Positions 15,713 through 22,757 of a stretch of DNA of 32,552 nucleotides are shown piece after piece. This stretch comes from a virus. The DNA lies in IMG/VR virus record IMGVR_UViG_3300049783_000750, positions 1 to 32,552 of that record; one strand, given 5' to 3'. The notes beneath the pieces are model-generated. The model worked only from the letters and a program-made list of their open reading frames with translations, did no database searches and was not told the origin of the DNA. Within the stretch, counting starts at the first letter, position 1, and each line of letters begins with the position of its first letter. The position numbers and the translations under genes were made by a program.

Positions 15713-16252
15713 ATGGCCTTACATGGCACAATCGATTTAGAGACACTGGACACAGTTCCAGGCGCAACAGTATTAAGTTTAGGTGCTGTAAAGTTTAATC
15801 CGTTCAGTACAACTGCTGAACCACATTCAGAACTATATATTAAGATATTAGTAGACGACCAACATGCTGCTGGCAGAACCAGCAGCGACAGCACAATTGA
15901 GTGGTGGGGAAGACAAGACCCGGCAATCATGGAAGAAGCATTTGATCAAACAGGTGCAGTAACCATGGAAGAAGCATTGCGCCAAGTGAGCAAGTGGAGT
16001 ATGGGAGTAGACGAATTTTGGGGGCAAGGTTACGGATTTGACTTTACGATGCTCGAAGACATGTATCGTAGCATGGGTAAACCCATTCCGTGGCAGTTTT
16101 GGCAAGTAATGGACAGCCGAACAATTACCAGGCGCATGCCCAAAGACCCACGCAAGGATATGCAAACTTCGTTGCACAACGCACTAGCCGATGCATACTT
16201 TCAAGCAAAGTCGATTCAAATTATATTTGATCACAACGGATGGAAAAAGTGA
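15713..16252 (+). CDS. DexA-like DEDDh 3'-5' exonuclease
   Basis: 179 aa from the ATG at 15713, which has AAGGAG 7 bases upstream; an in-frame ATG at 15689 would place its start inside the promoter region. DEDDh exonuclease motifs: TIDLETLD (D8, E10) followed by the typical ATVLSLGAVKF strand, YGFDFTMLE in the middle for the second aspartate, and HNALADA near the C-terminus for the His/Asp pair. This layout and length match T4 DexA (exonuclease A) and its relatives, which act on single-stranded DNA or RNA. It likely processes nucleic acid during infection; the precise substrate is not determined. The next gene starts inside its last codons. Confidence 0.87.
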   Translation: MALHGTIDLETLDTVPGATVLSLGAVKFNPFSTTAEPHSELYIKILVDDQHAAGRTSSDSTIEWWGRQDPAIMEEAFDQTGAVTMEEALRQVSKWSMGVDEFWGQGYGFDFTMLEDMYRSMGKPIPWQFWQVMDSRTITRRMPKDPRKDMQTSLHNALADAYFQAKSIQIIFDHNGWKK

Positions 16253-16425
16253 CGCGAGTTGATCTGTCAAAGTTTTGCAAAACCGAGACCGAGATTATCG
16301 ACTCGGTAATTTGGATGATTAATAATCAAGGTCCACTTGACCATGCAAGACGCTTTAGAGATCTGCGATACTTGGAGTTTGAAAACGAACGAGAAGCAAC
16401 CTTTTTTATATTAAAATGGAGTTAA
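16240..16425 (+). CDS. Small unknown protein
   Basis: 61 aa, starting 13 bases inside the end of the exonuclease gene (ATGGAAAAAG). The sequence is charged and mostly helical, with ETEIIDSVIWMINNQGP in the middle and an aromatic C-terminus (EATFFILKWS). No motif is recognised. The AAC GGATGG context gives a weak ribosome-binding site. Its tight packing in the operon is the main support. Confidence 0.65.
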   Translation: MEKVTRVDLSKFCKTETEIIDSVIWMINNQGPLDHARRFRDLRYLEFENEREATFFILKWS

Positions 16426-16428
16426 GTT

Positions 16429-16692
16429 ATGGACCGTGAAAGATTACAAGAACTAGCAGGCAACACTCCTGCAAAACTACACATGCGATACTATGACTGG
16501 GCAGCGGCATTTTTTATTGCCGACACGTCTTCTGAATTGATATTATTGGGTATGTTCTACGATGGTACTAGTTGGATTGCACCTTATTTTCTAATAGGGC
16601 TGGGTTATATCATGATCAACGGCTGGACAAAGATTTATTGTCCACTTAGAAGGCAACAGGAGATAGCGATATACAATGAATCCATTAAATAA
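16429..16692 (+). CDS. Small predicted membrane protein
   Basis: 87 aa. A hydrophobic stretch around residues 45-64 (WIAPYFLIGLGYIMI) is a likely membrane span; a weaker hydrophobic patch (AAAFFIADTSSELILLGMF) precedes it, giving one or two spans. A basic segment (CPLRRQQE) follows, consistent with a cytoplasmic C-terminus. Positioned 3 bases after the previous stop, with ATGGAGTTAAG supplying GGAG before the ATG. The end overlaps the next gene by 17 bases. Function unknown; possibly an early membrane-acting host takeover protein, but that is only a guess from size and place. Confidence 0.72.
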   Translation: MDRERLQELAGNTPAKLHMRYYDWAAAFFIADTSSELILLGMFYDGTSWIAPYFLIGLGYIMINGWTKIYCPLRRQQEIAIYNESIK

Positions 16693-17137
16693 AAATGGCA
16701 TGCGCAGTTTCAAGTCAATGATTGAAGAGAATACTGTGGTCAAGTGTGTTGACCAAGCTTGTGTAGAAATCTGTAAGAGATGCGCAGGCATTGGATCGTA
16801 CTTGGAAGAAGAGTACAGTGGTAGAGATATGTCACTCGTTCGACATGCTTGCAAAGTATGTGACTCTGACGGGCGGGTTGTTATAGTTAGAAGAATCATC
16901 GAGATTGATTCCAAGGGAGACCAATGCAAGGAAATCCCCCTTTCAAAGTTTACAGATAAGCCGTTTTATAATAACACATCCTGGATTAAGATTATAGTAG
17001 ATCGCCGTGATGAAAAATTAGAAGAAAAACATCCTTCTCTCAAAGCATTGACATACAGCCGTTACCATGCAGCATTAGACAAATACGAAACCCTTGATCG
17101 GATACAGAACCCAAAGAAATGGACTAAAAATGAATAG
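16676..17137 (+). CDS. Unknown protein with DnaJ-type zinc-knuckle cysteines
   Basis: 153 aa. Two CxxC pairs occur in ICKRCAGIGSY and ACKVCDSDGRV, the CxxCxGxG-like repeats found in DnaJ zinc centres, about 26 residues apart, so one zinc-binding knuckle is likely; an additional Cys pair (KCVDQAC) lies just before. The C-terminal half is charged and helical with LKALTYSRYHAALDKYETLD. There is no J domain, so it is not a DnaJ. A start at the ATG 16676 overlaps the previous gene; GGAGA lies upstream. Nucleic-acid or protein binding through zinc is an inference. Confidence 0.78.
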   Translation: MNPLNKNGMRSFKSMIEENTVVKCVDQACVEICKRCAGIGSYLEEEYSGRDMSLVRHACKVCDSDGRVVIVRRIIEIDSKGDQCKEIPLSKFTDKPFYNNTSWIKIIVDRRDEKLEEKHPSLKALTYSRYHAALDKYETLDRIQNPKKWTKNE

Positions 17138-17357
17138 CGTATTAAATAAGCTACATGATATAGCAGATAAATTAAAAGCACTGGAAACACACTATTCTGC
17201 TAATAACAAGGAACCGTTATCAGACGAGGAAGTGAAGCTCCTTGAGGTGTTAAATGCCACAATCAATTCGTTGGATGATGTAGACGACGACGAAGACGCT
17301 GCAATCAACAACGAACAATCAAACGATACCCAAGACAAGAATGGAAACAGTAAATGA
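17130..17357 (+). CDS. Small acidic protein preceding the clamp-loader gene
   Basis: 75 aa from the ATG at 17130, whose ATGAATAG overlaps the previous stop; a TTG at 17094 would be a poorer start. The first half is helical (LHDIADKLKALETHYS, then SDEEVKLLEVLNATINSL) and the second half is an acidic, Asn/Asp-rich disordered tail (DDVDDDEDAAINNEQ). No motif recognised. It abuts gene 44 with a 4-base overlap, the position where a small replication partner could lie, but it does not resemble T4 gp62. Confidence 0.72.
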   Translation: MNSVLNKLHDIADKLKALETHYSANNKEPLSDEEVKLLEVLNATINSLDDVDDDEDAAINNEQSNDTQDKNGNSK

Positions 17358-18274
17358 TAGAACTATGGACAGACAAGTATCGACCTAAGACGATGGACGG
17401 ATACGTGTTTCGCGACAGTAAGCAGCAAGCTCAAGTAGCGCGGTGGATTGCTGATAAATCAATTCCACATTTGTTGTTGTCGGGCACAGCAGGAACAGGA
17501 AAAACATCAATGGCTAAGATGTTGATTCATGAGCTCGACGTGGAAGAAATGGACGTGATGGAAGTCAACGCCAGCAGAGAAAACAAGATTGAATTTATTA
17601 GAGAAAAGATTGTTCCGTTCCTTAACACCATTCCGTGGGGCGCTTTCAAAGTAATACTATTGGACGAAGCAGACAGACTGTCGCCGCAGGGTCAAGATTC
17701 ATTAAAAGGCACAATTGAACAGTATTCTGGATATGCTAGATTTATTCTAACCACCAACAAGCCCAACATGATTTCACCGCCGTTGCACAGTCGTTGTTCA
17801 CAATTTCACTTTGCTAAAATTGACCAAGTTGAGTTTACTGCAAGACTGGCTCATATTCTTATTGAAGAACATATAAAGTTTGACATCGAAACACTGGACA
17901 AATATGTTAAAGTTGTGTATCCTGACTTGAGAAAAGCTATCAGTCTTATACAAGAAAATTCAATTGACGGATCTCTTACTGCTGTCGAAGATGCTGATAC
18001 CGGAATAGCCGATTGGAAGGTTGGAATGGTAGATCTGTTCAAAGAAGGCAAGATACAAGAAGCACGTAAGCTGTTGTGCGGAACAGTTCGAGCAGATGAC
18101 ATGGAAGAAATCTATCGCTGGTTGTATGATAACATTGATTTGTTTGGCAACGAAGAGACTCAGCAAAGTGCAATACTTACAATCAAACAAGGATTAGTAG
18201 ATCATGCACTAGTTGTTGATCCAGAGATTAACCTAAGTGCAACATTGATTAGATTGGCAAGATTAAATGCCTAA
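17354..18274 (+). CDS. 44: Clamp-loader ATPase subunit, T4 gp44-like
   Basis: 306 aa AAA+ ATPase of the clamp-loader family. It opens with LWTDKYRPKTMDGYV, the RFC/gp44 hallmark; Walker A is GTAGTGKTS (residues 44-52), Walker B is ILLDEAD (101-107), sensor 1 is LTTNK (132-136), and the SRC arginine-finger motif is at 146-148. In T4, gp44 (four copies) with gp62 loads the gp45 sliding clamp at primer ends. No gp62-like gene follows; the next gene is a ferredoxin, so the second subunit must lie elsewhere. The start overlaps the previous gene by 4 bases (ATGA). Assignment is firm. Confidence 0.93.
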   Translation: MIELWTDKYRPKTMDGYVFRDSKQQAQVARWIADKSIPHLLLSGTAGTGKTSMAKMLIHELDVEEMDVMEVNASRENKIEFIREKIVPFLNTIPWGAFKVILLDEADRLSPQGQDSLKGTIEQYSGYARFILTTNKPNMISPPLHSRCSQFHFAKIDQVEFTARLAHILIEEHIKFDIETLDKYVKVVYPDLRKAISLIQENSIDGSLTAVEDADTGIADWKVGMVDLFKEGKIQEARKLLCGTVRADDMEEIYRWLYDNIDLFGNEETQQSAILTIKQGLVDHALVVDPEINLSATLIRLARLNA

Positions 18275-18310
18275 TAGAAAAAACACAATTTCAATATTAG
18301 GAGGCAAGAA

Positions 18311-18649
18311 ATGACTTATATCGTTGATGATGCTTGCATTGCCTGCAAGTACACCGATTGTGTCGAAGTATGTCCAGTTGACTGTTTTTACGAAGGTGAA
18401 AACATGCTGGTCATACACCCGGACGAATGCATTGACTGCGGCGTTTGTGAACCAGAATGCCCTGCTGATGCTATCCATCCCGACACTGCTCCAGGAGCAA
18501 GCGACTGGATAGCATTCAATCTCAAGTATTCCGAGATGTGGCCTGTTATAATTACCAAGAAAGACCAACTGCCCACTGCTGTAGAAATGGATGGCAAAGA
18601 AGGCAAAATAAAACTATTCTCGGAAGAGCCGGGTGTAGGCGATGATTGA
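18311..18649 (+). CDS. fdxA: 7Fe ferredoxin (FdxA type)
   Basis: 112 aa, near full identity in pattern to bacterial FdxA/FdI ferredoxins. All nine cysteines fall at C9, C12, C17, C21, C25, C40, C43, C46 and C50, within [18 protein letters not shown] and [13 protein letters not shown], the arrangement that holds one [3Fe-4S] and one [4Fe-4S] cluster. The C-terminal extension with WPVIITKKD is also typical. It is a soluble cytoplasmic electron carrier. A very strong ribosome-binding site (AGGAGG, 18299-18304) suggests high expression; this site is partly within a 7-bp inverted repeat CCTAATA/TATTAGG (18270-18301). The gene was probably acquired from a bacterial host. Which redox partner it serves in infection is unknown. 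Confidence 0.93.
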   Translation: MTYIVDDACIACKYTDCVEVCPVDCFYEGENMLVIHPDECIDCGVCEPECPADAIHPDTAPGASDWIAFNLKYSEMWPVIITKKDQLPTAVEMDGKEGKIKLFSEEPGVGDD

Positions 18650-18951
18650 TTTATGCAAGAAAGCAGACAACCATGAATAGAACGTACAAGAGATTTCTTA
18701 AAAAAATAGGAACAGGACTTCTAAGTTTTTCAAAGTTTATAGGAGCATGGATAGCAATGGCTATTCCGATTTGCGGCATTGTGTTTCTACTTACTGGAGA
18801 CGCCTCGCTATCGATCTTTGCTGGAGTGATAGCATCAACGCTCTCCTATCTGGTCTGGCTGGTTCTCAAAGATGTATGGGATGATTCAAAAGCCGAAGTC
18901 GAACGTGAAAATAGAAGTATGATGAATACGTTAAAAGGTAAAGACTATTGA
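18646..18951 (+). CDS. Small protein with two predicted membrane spans
   Basis: 101 aa from the overlapping ATG at 18646 (ATGA with the ferredoxin stop); 18673 is an alternative start that would remove MIYARKQTT. Two hydrophobic segments follow: [19 protein letters not shown] (about 37-56) and [19 protein letters not shown] (about 61-80), separated by a short turn, giving a hairpin with both ends in the cytoplasm (KKIGTG and [10 protein letters not shown]). Its position between ferredoxin and DHFR shows no clear functional link. It could be an early membrane-modifying protein or, less likely, an alternative holin. Function unknown. Confidence 0.72.
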   Translation: MIYARKQTTMNRTYKRFLKKIGTGLLSFSKFIGAWIAMAIPICGIVFLLTGDASLSIFAGVIASTLSYLVWLVLKDVWDDSKAEVERENRSMMNTLKGKDY

Positions 18952-19436
18952 TTAGAGCAATACTCGCATGTGACGACGACTGGGGCATCGGCAAAGACGG
19001 TGATTTGCCGTGGCCCCACAATCCTGCAGACTTGAAATGGTTTAAAGAATGCACTGTTGGTGCAGTGGTTGCAATGGGAAAGTCCACCTGGGATAGCTTG
19101 CCGGATAAAAGTCGGCCATTGCCTGGTCGCAACAATGTGGTAATTACCAGCAGCGTTATGGATAAAAATGGTCCATATCATTATTTAACATTTGATGCCG
19201 CAGCAGATGGACTAATTGCAATGTCCAAATTGCAACCAGTGTGGGTAATAGGCGGAGCGCAATTGGTCAATGGGTTGCTTCCAATTATTGATGAGATATG
19301 GCTAAGCCGTATCGCTGGCACATTTGATTGCGACACGTTCTTGCCAGCATCTACAATCAAGGAAAAGTTTTTGCTAGGCGCAGCAGAGGCCGGCACCGAT
19401 ATCAGCGTCGAGAAATGGATTAGAGACAGTGACTAA
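18948..19436 (+). CDS. folA: Dihydrofolate reductase
   Basis: 162 aa, standard DHFR length. It reduces dihydrofolate to tetrahydrofolate with NADPH, recycling the cofactor used up by thymidylate synthase (encoded downstream). Motifs: start (M)[22 protein letters not shown] with the Trp/Gly loop, VVAMGKSTWDSLP, RNNVVITS, and the NADPH-binding WVIGGAQLV. The only start that retains the N-terminal beta-strand is TTG at 18948, which overlaps the previous stop as TTGA; AAAAGG lies upstream. A small GTG-start gene begins in its last codons. Confidence 0.92.
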   Translation: MIRAILACDDDWGIGKDGDLPWPHNPADLKWFKECTVGAVVAMGKSTWDSLPDKSRPLPGRNNVVITSSVMDKNGPYHYLTFDAAADGLIAMSKLQPVWVIGGAQLVNGLLPIIDEIWLSRIAGTFDCDTFLPASTIKEKFLLGAAEAGTDISVEKWIRDSD

Positions 19437-19605
19437 AGAACATGATAAAAAAGTAGAGATAAGAGAAACGTTTCTCAGTCTCAAAGAAGGCTGCCAATTT
19501 CGAGAAAAACTTTTACTTAGAGCATACAAGGCCGACACTTCATTAAGTGATGTTGAGATATACATTGCCCTTAACGCGTTAAAAAAACAAGCAGGAATTA
19601 AATAA
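19429..19605 (+). CDS. Small unknown protein, GTG start
   Basis: 58 aa, read from GTG at 19429, which overlaps the DHFR end by 8 bases; it ends at 19605, immediately before the next ATG at 19607. The product is highly charged and helical (HDKKVEIRETFLSLKEG, then LLLRAYKADTSLSDVEIYIA). It fills an otherwise empty 170-base gap in a block where genes touch each other, which is the main support. TAGAGA before the GTG is a weak ribosome-binding site. Function unknown. Confidence 0.65.
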   Translation: MTKEHDKKVEIRETFLSLKEGCQFREKLLLRAYKADTSLSDVEIYIALNALKKQAGIK

Positions 19606-19606
19606 G

Positions 19607-19837
19607 ATGACCAACAAAATATCATACGACGAAGATGGCAATACAATTGTTCCAGACATTGACTTGCAAGATATCGCAAATGCACTGAATTTGATTACTG
19701 TTGCTATTAAACGCGGTACGTATGAACGCCGTGAATTACGAGACGTTTTAGATACTACTGATAAACTTGAAACATATGTGAGTTATCATGCGCCGGCAGC
19801 AGCATCACAACACGCACACAAATGTAAAACTTACTGA
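19607..19837 (+). CDS. Small unknown protein
   Basis: 76 aa, starting one base after the previous stop. N-terminal DEDGNTIVPDIDLQDIANAL is acidic, followed by a helical region (IKRGTYERRELRDVLDTTDK) and an Ala/His-rich end with HAHKCKTY. No motif recognised. Likely part of the same operon as DHFR and ThyA. Confidence 0.7.
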   Translation: MTNKISYDEDGNTIVPDIDLQDIANALNLITVAIKRGTYERRELRDVLDTTDKLETYVSYHAPAAASQHAHKCKTY

Positions 19838-19857
19838 ACCATGTGTAAAGGAAGAAA

Positions 19858-20124
19858 ATGTCACAGTGGATACCGTTTCCCAAAAGTAAACCTGATGAAT
19901 CAGGATACTATTTGATATCTTACTATAGTTTTGAGAACAAGCATTACTACTACAAATGTGTCTGTTGGCTCCACGATCATGGATGGGTTGGATGGAGACC
20001 AAATGGCGGTCCGGATTTATCAAAAGTCAAGTGTTTTGCACCAGAAACTAGACACGCCTACTATGGTGAGTGTTATCAATTAGCAAACAAAATTACAGAA
20101 AGGCCATTATGCAGCAATACTTAG
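19858..20124 (+). CDS. Small aromatic-rich unknown protein
   Basis: 88 aa. It starts MSQWIPFPKSKPDESGYYLI and is rich in Trp, Tyr and Cys, with a WLHDHGWVGWRPNGG turn and CFAPETRHAYYGECY near the end. The opening W-x-P-x-P-x-x-x-P pattern and the length are reminiscent of small phage DUF551-type proteins, but this is not secure. GGAAG lies upstream at good spacing. The last 16 bases overlap the start of the thymidylate synthase gene. Function unknown. Confidence 0.73.
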   Translation: MSQWIPFPKSKPDESGYYLISYYSFENKHYYYKCVCWLHDHGWVGWRPNGGPDLSKVKCFAPETRHAYYGECYQLANKITERPLCSNT

Positions 20125-20975
20125 AAGCATTAGAACACATATTAACCAACGGTAAAGACCGAGGCGATAGAACAGGCGTAGGGACACGCGGAGTATTTGG
20201 GCATCAAATGCGATTTGACTTGCGCAAAGAGTTTCCAGCAGTAACGACCAAGAAGCTTGCATGGAAAAGCGTAGTGTCAGAGCTGCTCTGGCTGTTAGAG
20301 GGCAGCACAGACGAGCGCAGGCTTGCGGAAATACATTATCAGCAACCAAGAGAAAATCTCATAGGCAAGACCACCATATGGACTGCAAACGCTGACAAGC
20401 AAGGCGCAGAGCTAGGCTACACAAACACTTCTACTATCAAGGATCTTGGTCCTGTTTACGGACAACAATGGCGCAAATGGGATGCACAGCTAGGATATGT
20501 AGATCAGATTGCACAAGTGCTAGAAGGATTGCACAATGATCCAAATGGTAGACGACATATTGTAAGTGCATGGAATGCAGATCAAGTACCAGTAATGGCA
20601 CTGCCGCCGTGTCACACACTGTTCCAGTTTCATGTACAAGACGGAGAGCTGAGCTGTCAGCTTTATCAACGTAGTGCTGATATGTTTCTAGGAGTACCAT
20701 TTAACATTGCGTCATACAGTTTACTTACACATATGTTTGCTCAGTTACTTGGACTTAAAGTTGGAGACTTTGTATGGACAGGTGGTGACTGCCATATCTA
20801 TCAAAATCACATGGATCAGGTCAAAGAACAAATTACAAGAGTGCCAGTAGCCGGTCCACTACTAGCTATGCCACAGTTTCGTAATTTAGACGAACTACTT
20901 GAAACTGTGCCTCTTGATTATAAGCTAGTTGGATACAATCCTATGCCTAGTATAAAAGCACCAATGGCAATATGA
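20109..20975 (+). CDS. thyA: Thymidylate synthase (ThyA)
   Basis: 288 aa. Methylates dUMP to dTMP using methylene-tetrahydrofolate. Conserved elements: DRGDRTGVGT near residues 17-26, the KLAWKSVVSELLWLLEG helix, LGPVYGQQWRKW, DPNGRRHIVSAWN with the paired arginines binding phosphate, the catalytic cysteine C168 in ALPPCHTLFQF, QRSADMFLGVPFNIASY, and DCHIYQNH. All catalytic residues are present. The ATG at 20109 has AAAGG 6 bases upstream and matches the family N-terminus; a GTG at 20070 would add residues unlike the family. With DHFR upstream it forms a complete dTMP cycle. The stop overlaps the next start by 4 bases. Confidence 0.96.
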   Translation: MQQYLEALEHILTNGKDRGDRTGVGTRGVFGHQMRFDLRKEFPAVTTKKLAWKSVVSELLWLLEGSTDERRLAEIHYQQPRENLIGKTTIWTANADKQGAELGYTNTSTIKDLGPVYGQQWRKWDAQLGYVDQIAQVLEGLHNDPNGRRHIVSAWNADQVPVMALPPCHTLFQFHVQDGELSCQLYQRSADMFLGVPFNIASYSLLTHMFAQLLGLKVGDFVWTGGDCHIYQNHMDQVKEQITRVPVAGPLLAMPQFRNLDELLETVPLDYKLVGYNPMPSIKAPMAI

Positions 20976-21271
20976 TGGGAGTCAATTACGGTTATCAGCC
21001 TGGGCCAAAGTTGCCCGAACAAGATGTAAGGCAAAAGTGGGCATGGCTACCTTTAAAGAGCAGCAGCGGAAAATGGATATGGCGCGAATATTATGCACTG
21101 CTCAGAATTTACCAAGACAAGGACGGTAAAGTTCCAATAACAGGACTCTATTGGAAAATTATATTCACGCAGAATGAATTTCTAGTTTGGGAGTTAAAAT
21201 ATGAACAACCTGCTCCACAGCAGTCACGACCACCTACTACCGGAAGTAGTGTAGTAAGAAAGCGGATATAG
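20972..21271 (+). CDS. Small unknown protein
   Basis: 99 aa, ATG overlapping the thyA stop (ATGATG; the second ATG at 20975 is equally possible). It has a compact ordered first half rich in Trp and aromatic residues (KWAWLPLKSSSGKWIWREYY, then GLYWKIIFTQNEFLVWEL) and a Pro/Ser/Arg-rich tail. No motif recognised. It is the last gene of the plus-strand block before the terminator hairpin. Confidence 0.75.
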   Translation: MMGVNYGYQPGPKLPEQDVRQKWAWLPLKSSSGKWIWREYYALLRIYQDKDGKVPITGLYWKIIFTQNEFLVWELKYEQPAPQQSRPPTTGSSVVRKRI

Positions 21272-21273
21272 GG

Positions 21274-21301
21274 CAAAGGGCTCACCGAAATGAGCCCTTT
21301 G
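21274..21301. terminator. Bidirectional terminator hairpin between convergent genes
   Basis: An 11-bp perfect inverted repeat (CAAAGGGCTCA / TGAGCCCTTTG) with loop CCGAAA lies between the plus-strand stop at 21271 and the minus-strand phoH stop at 21307. Its position and symmetry fit a shared terminator, although neither side has a long T-run. Confidence 0.65.
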
Positions 21302-21306
21302 AGGTA

Positions 21307-22056
21307 TTATACGTCGCCGTATATTCGGAGAACTTCTTTAACAGCAGCATGTCTTTCAATATCGCCATGCTCGAATTCAACAACGGAAATACGGTTTGAA
21401 TTAACCAGTCTTACTTGACCAATAAAGTCAAACAATCCGTTGTCCTTGAGTCTGTCTGCTTGGGCAAGGTCGCCAGTAACAGTCATTTTAGATCCTTCGC
21501 CAATTCGTGTTAGTAACATCTTCATTTGACTAGGCGTTGCATTTTGCATTTCGTCTGCAATAATATATGCATTCTTAAATGTTCTGCCGCGCATGTACGC
21601 AAGTGGAGATATTTCTATCACTTGTTCAGCAATCATATTTTCAATTTCGTTAGCATAAAAATACTCTTTAAATACGTCAAAAATTGGCCGAGTCCACGGA
21701 GCCATCTTTTGCTCCAGTGTGCCAGGCAAGAAACCCAGATCTTCATCTGCACTCACTGCCGGACGTGTAACAACAATACGATCCACGCTACCTTCTAGAA
21801 AACTTTTTACTGCCACCTGACAAGCCAACATGGTTTTGCCGGTTCCTGCAGGACCTATCCCGAAGACTATGTCTTTCTGCTCGTCCGTTAGTTGTAACAC
21901 GTAAGTTTCTTGATTTGTATTTCTTGGAATGATATCGACAGATTTCTTCTTCTTTGGAAGAAAACTGTTAATTTTAACAACATTCGTATCCGAATTGTTA
22001 TTATTTTTTGCATAGTTCGATTGCTTTTTATTACTGTTAGCTCTAGCTTTACCCAT
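21307..22056 (-). CDS. phoH: PhoH-like ATPase
   Basis: 249 aa, a PhoH-family P-loop ATPase. Motifs: Walker A GPAGTGKT (residues 68-75), IVVTRPAVSADEDLGFLPG (94-112), LAYMRGRTF, Walker B YIIADEMQN (164-172) and VTGDLAQAD (193-201). The N-terminal 50 residues are Asn/Lys-rich and look disordered. PhoH is very common in marine phages; a link with phosphate stress or RNA metabolism has been suggested, but no firm biochemical role is known. It is the only large gene on the minus strand here, with its own very strong ribosome-binding site (AGGAGG) and a GATAAATA box upstream, so it is separately expressed. Confidence 0.95.
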   Translation of the reverse strand: MGKARANSNKKQSNYAKNNNNSDTNVVKINSFLPKKKKSVDIIPRNTNQETYVLQLTDEQKDIVFGIGPAGTGKTMLACQVAVKSFLEGSVDRIVVTRPAVSADEDLGFLPGTLEQKMAPWTRPIFDVFKEYFYANEIENMIAEQVIEISPLAYMRGRTFKNAYIIADEMQNATPSQMKMLLTRIGEGSKMTVTGDLAQADRLKDNGLFDFIGQVRLVNSNRISVVEFEHGDIERHAAVKEVLRIYGDV

Positions 22057-22123
22057 TCAGTCCTCCTGTAGGTAGTTTGACAGAGTGATTGGTCCTTAAC
22101 AGGACATCGTTTCCCTGCACTTG

Positions 22124-22131
22124 TATTTATC
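22124..22131 (-). promoter_or_regulatory. T4-type late promoter candidate for phoH (GATAAATA, minus strand)
   Basis: Read on the minus strand the site is GATAAATA, about 68 bases before the phoH start. The leader between them contains a 5-bp hairpin (GTCCT...AGGAC at 22092-22105) and the ribosome-binding site. It is back-to-back with the plus-strand box at 22170. Confidence 0.4.
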
Positions 22132-22169
22132 CCCTGATGTCGCGTTAAAACCACGCATTGAATATAGAT

Positions 22170-22177
22170 GATAAATA
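22170..22177 (+). promoter_or_regulatory. T4-type late promoter candidate (GATAAATA)
   Basis: GATAAATA lies 25 bases before the ATG at 22203, followed by GTAGGA as ribosome-binding site, in the largest intergenic gap of the window (22057-22202). Confidence 0.5.
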
Positions 22178-22202
22178 TAATTAATATAATGTAGGAACTT
22201 TA

Positions 22203-22757
22203 ATGAGCAATATTCTTGACGAATTAGATGTAATTAAAAACATCGAAGGTATGTACGAAAGTAATAGTGCATTCGAAGTATTAAAAGACTTCGAACGAGT
22301 TCTTGATGAACTCGATATTTACGTTTATAAAAACTGGCAAGATGGCGAACTAGCCTCTGGACCGACAATCGACAGACACTGGATCACAGCTAAGTTTTTC
22401 TGGAAGAGGGATAAGATGCCAGACCCAATGGGCGGCAAGCGCCTTCTCGATTACGACTGTAAAGTAACATACCAAAAGTCATACATTGCAAAACCGAGAA
22501 CAGTACGAACACAAGCCGACTTACGACCTGGTACTAAAAAAGGAAAGATGGAAAAATCGCCTATATGGATTATTGAGATTCGTATGCCCAAGAAGTTGCT
22601 TGCTGATATGTATGCTGCTAACTTGGAAAACTTAGATGATATAACCGATGCTGATGTAGAAGAAGAACCACAGGAAGCTCTCCCAGATGATGTATCACCA
22701 GAAATGGAAGATCAAGCTGCGCCAGACGCTGCTGGCGACAACGGAGGTGCGTTGTAA
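22203..22757 (+). CDS. Unknown protein, possible virion or assembly protein
   Basis: 184 aa. The first 140 residues are ordered alpha/beta with WQDGELASGPTIDRHW, LLDYDCKVTYQKSYIAKPRT and IWIIEIRMPKKLL; the last 40 residues are a strongly acidic disordered tail (EEEPQEALPDDVSPEMED). It begins a unit with the next gene (one-base overlap at 22757) that leads into the lysis cassette, behind a late-type promoter, suggesting late expression. No motif or T4 counterpart recognised. Confidence 0.82.
   Translation: MSNILDELDVIKNIEGMYESNSAFEVLKDFERVLDELDIYVYKNWQDGELASGPTIDRHWITAKFFWKRDKMPDPMGGKRLLDYDCKVTYQKSYIAKPRTVRTQADLRPGTKKGKMEKSPIWIIEIRMPKKLLADMYAANLENLDDITDADVEEEPQEALPDDVSPEMEDQAAPDAAGDNGGAL

Noticed and set aside
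17130-17357. Clamp-loader small subunit gp62 next to gp44.
   Set aside because: The 75-aa acidic protein has no visible similarity to gp62 and is much too short.
22057-22202. tRNA or small RNA gene in the largest intergenic gap.
   Set aside because: No cloverleaf or conserved T-loop sequence can be found; the gap is explained by two promoter boxes and ribosome sites.
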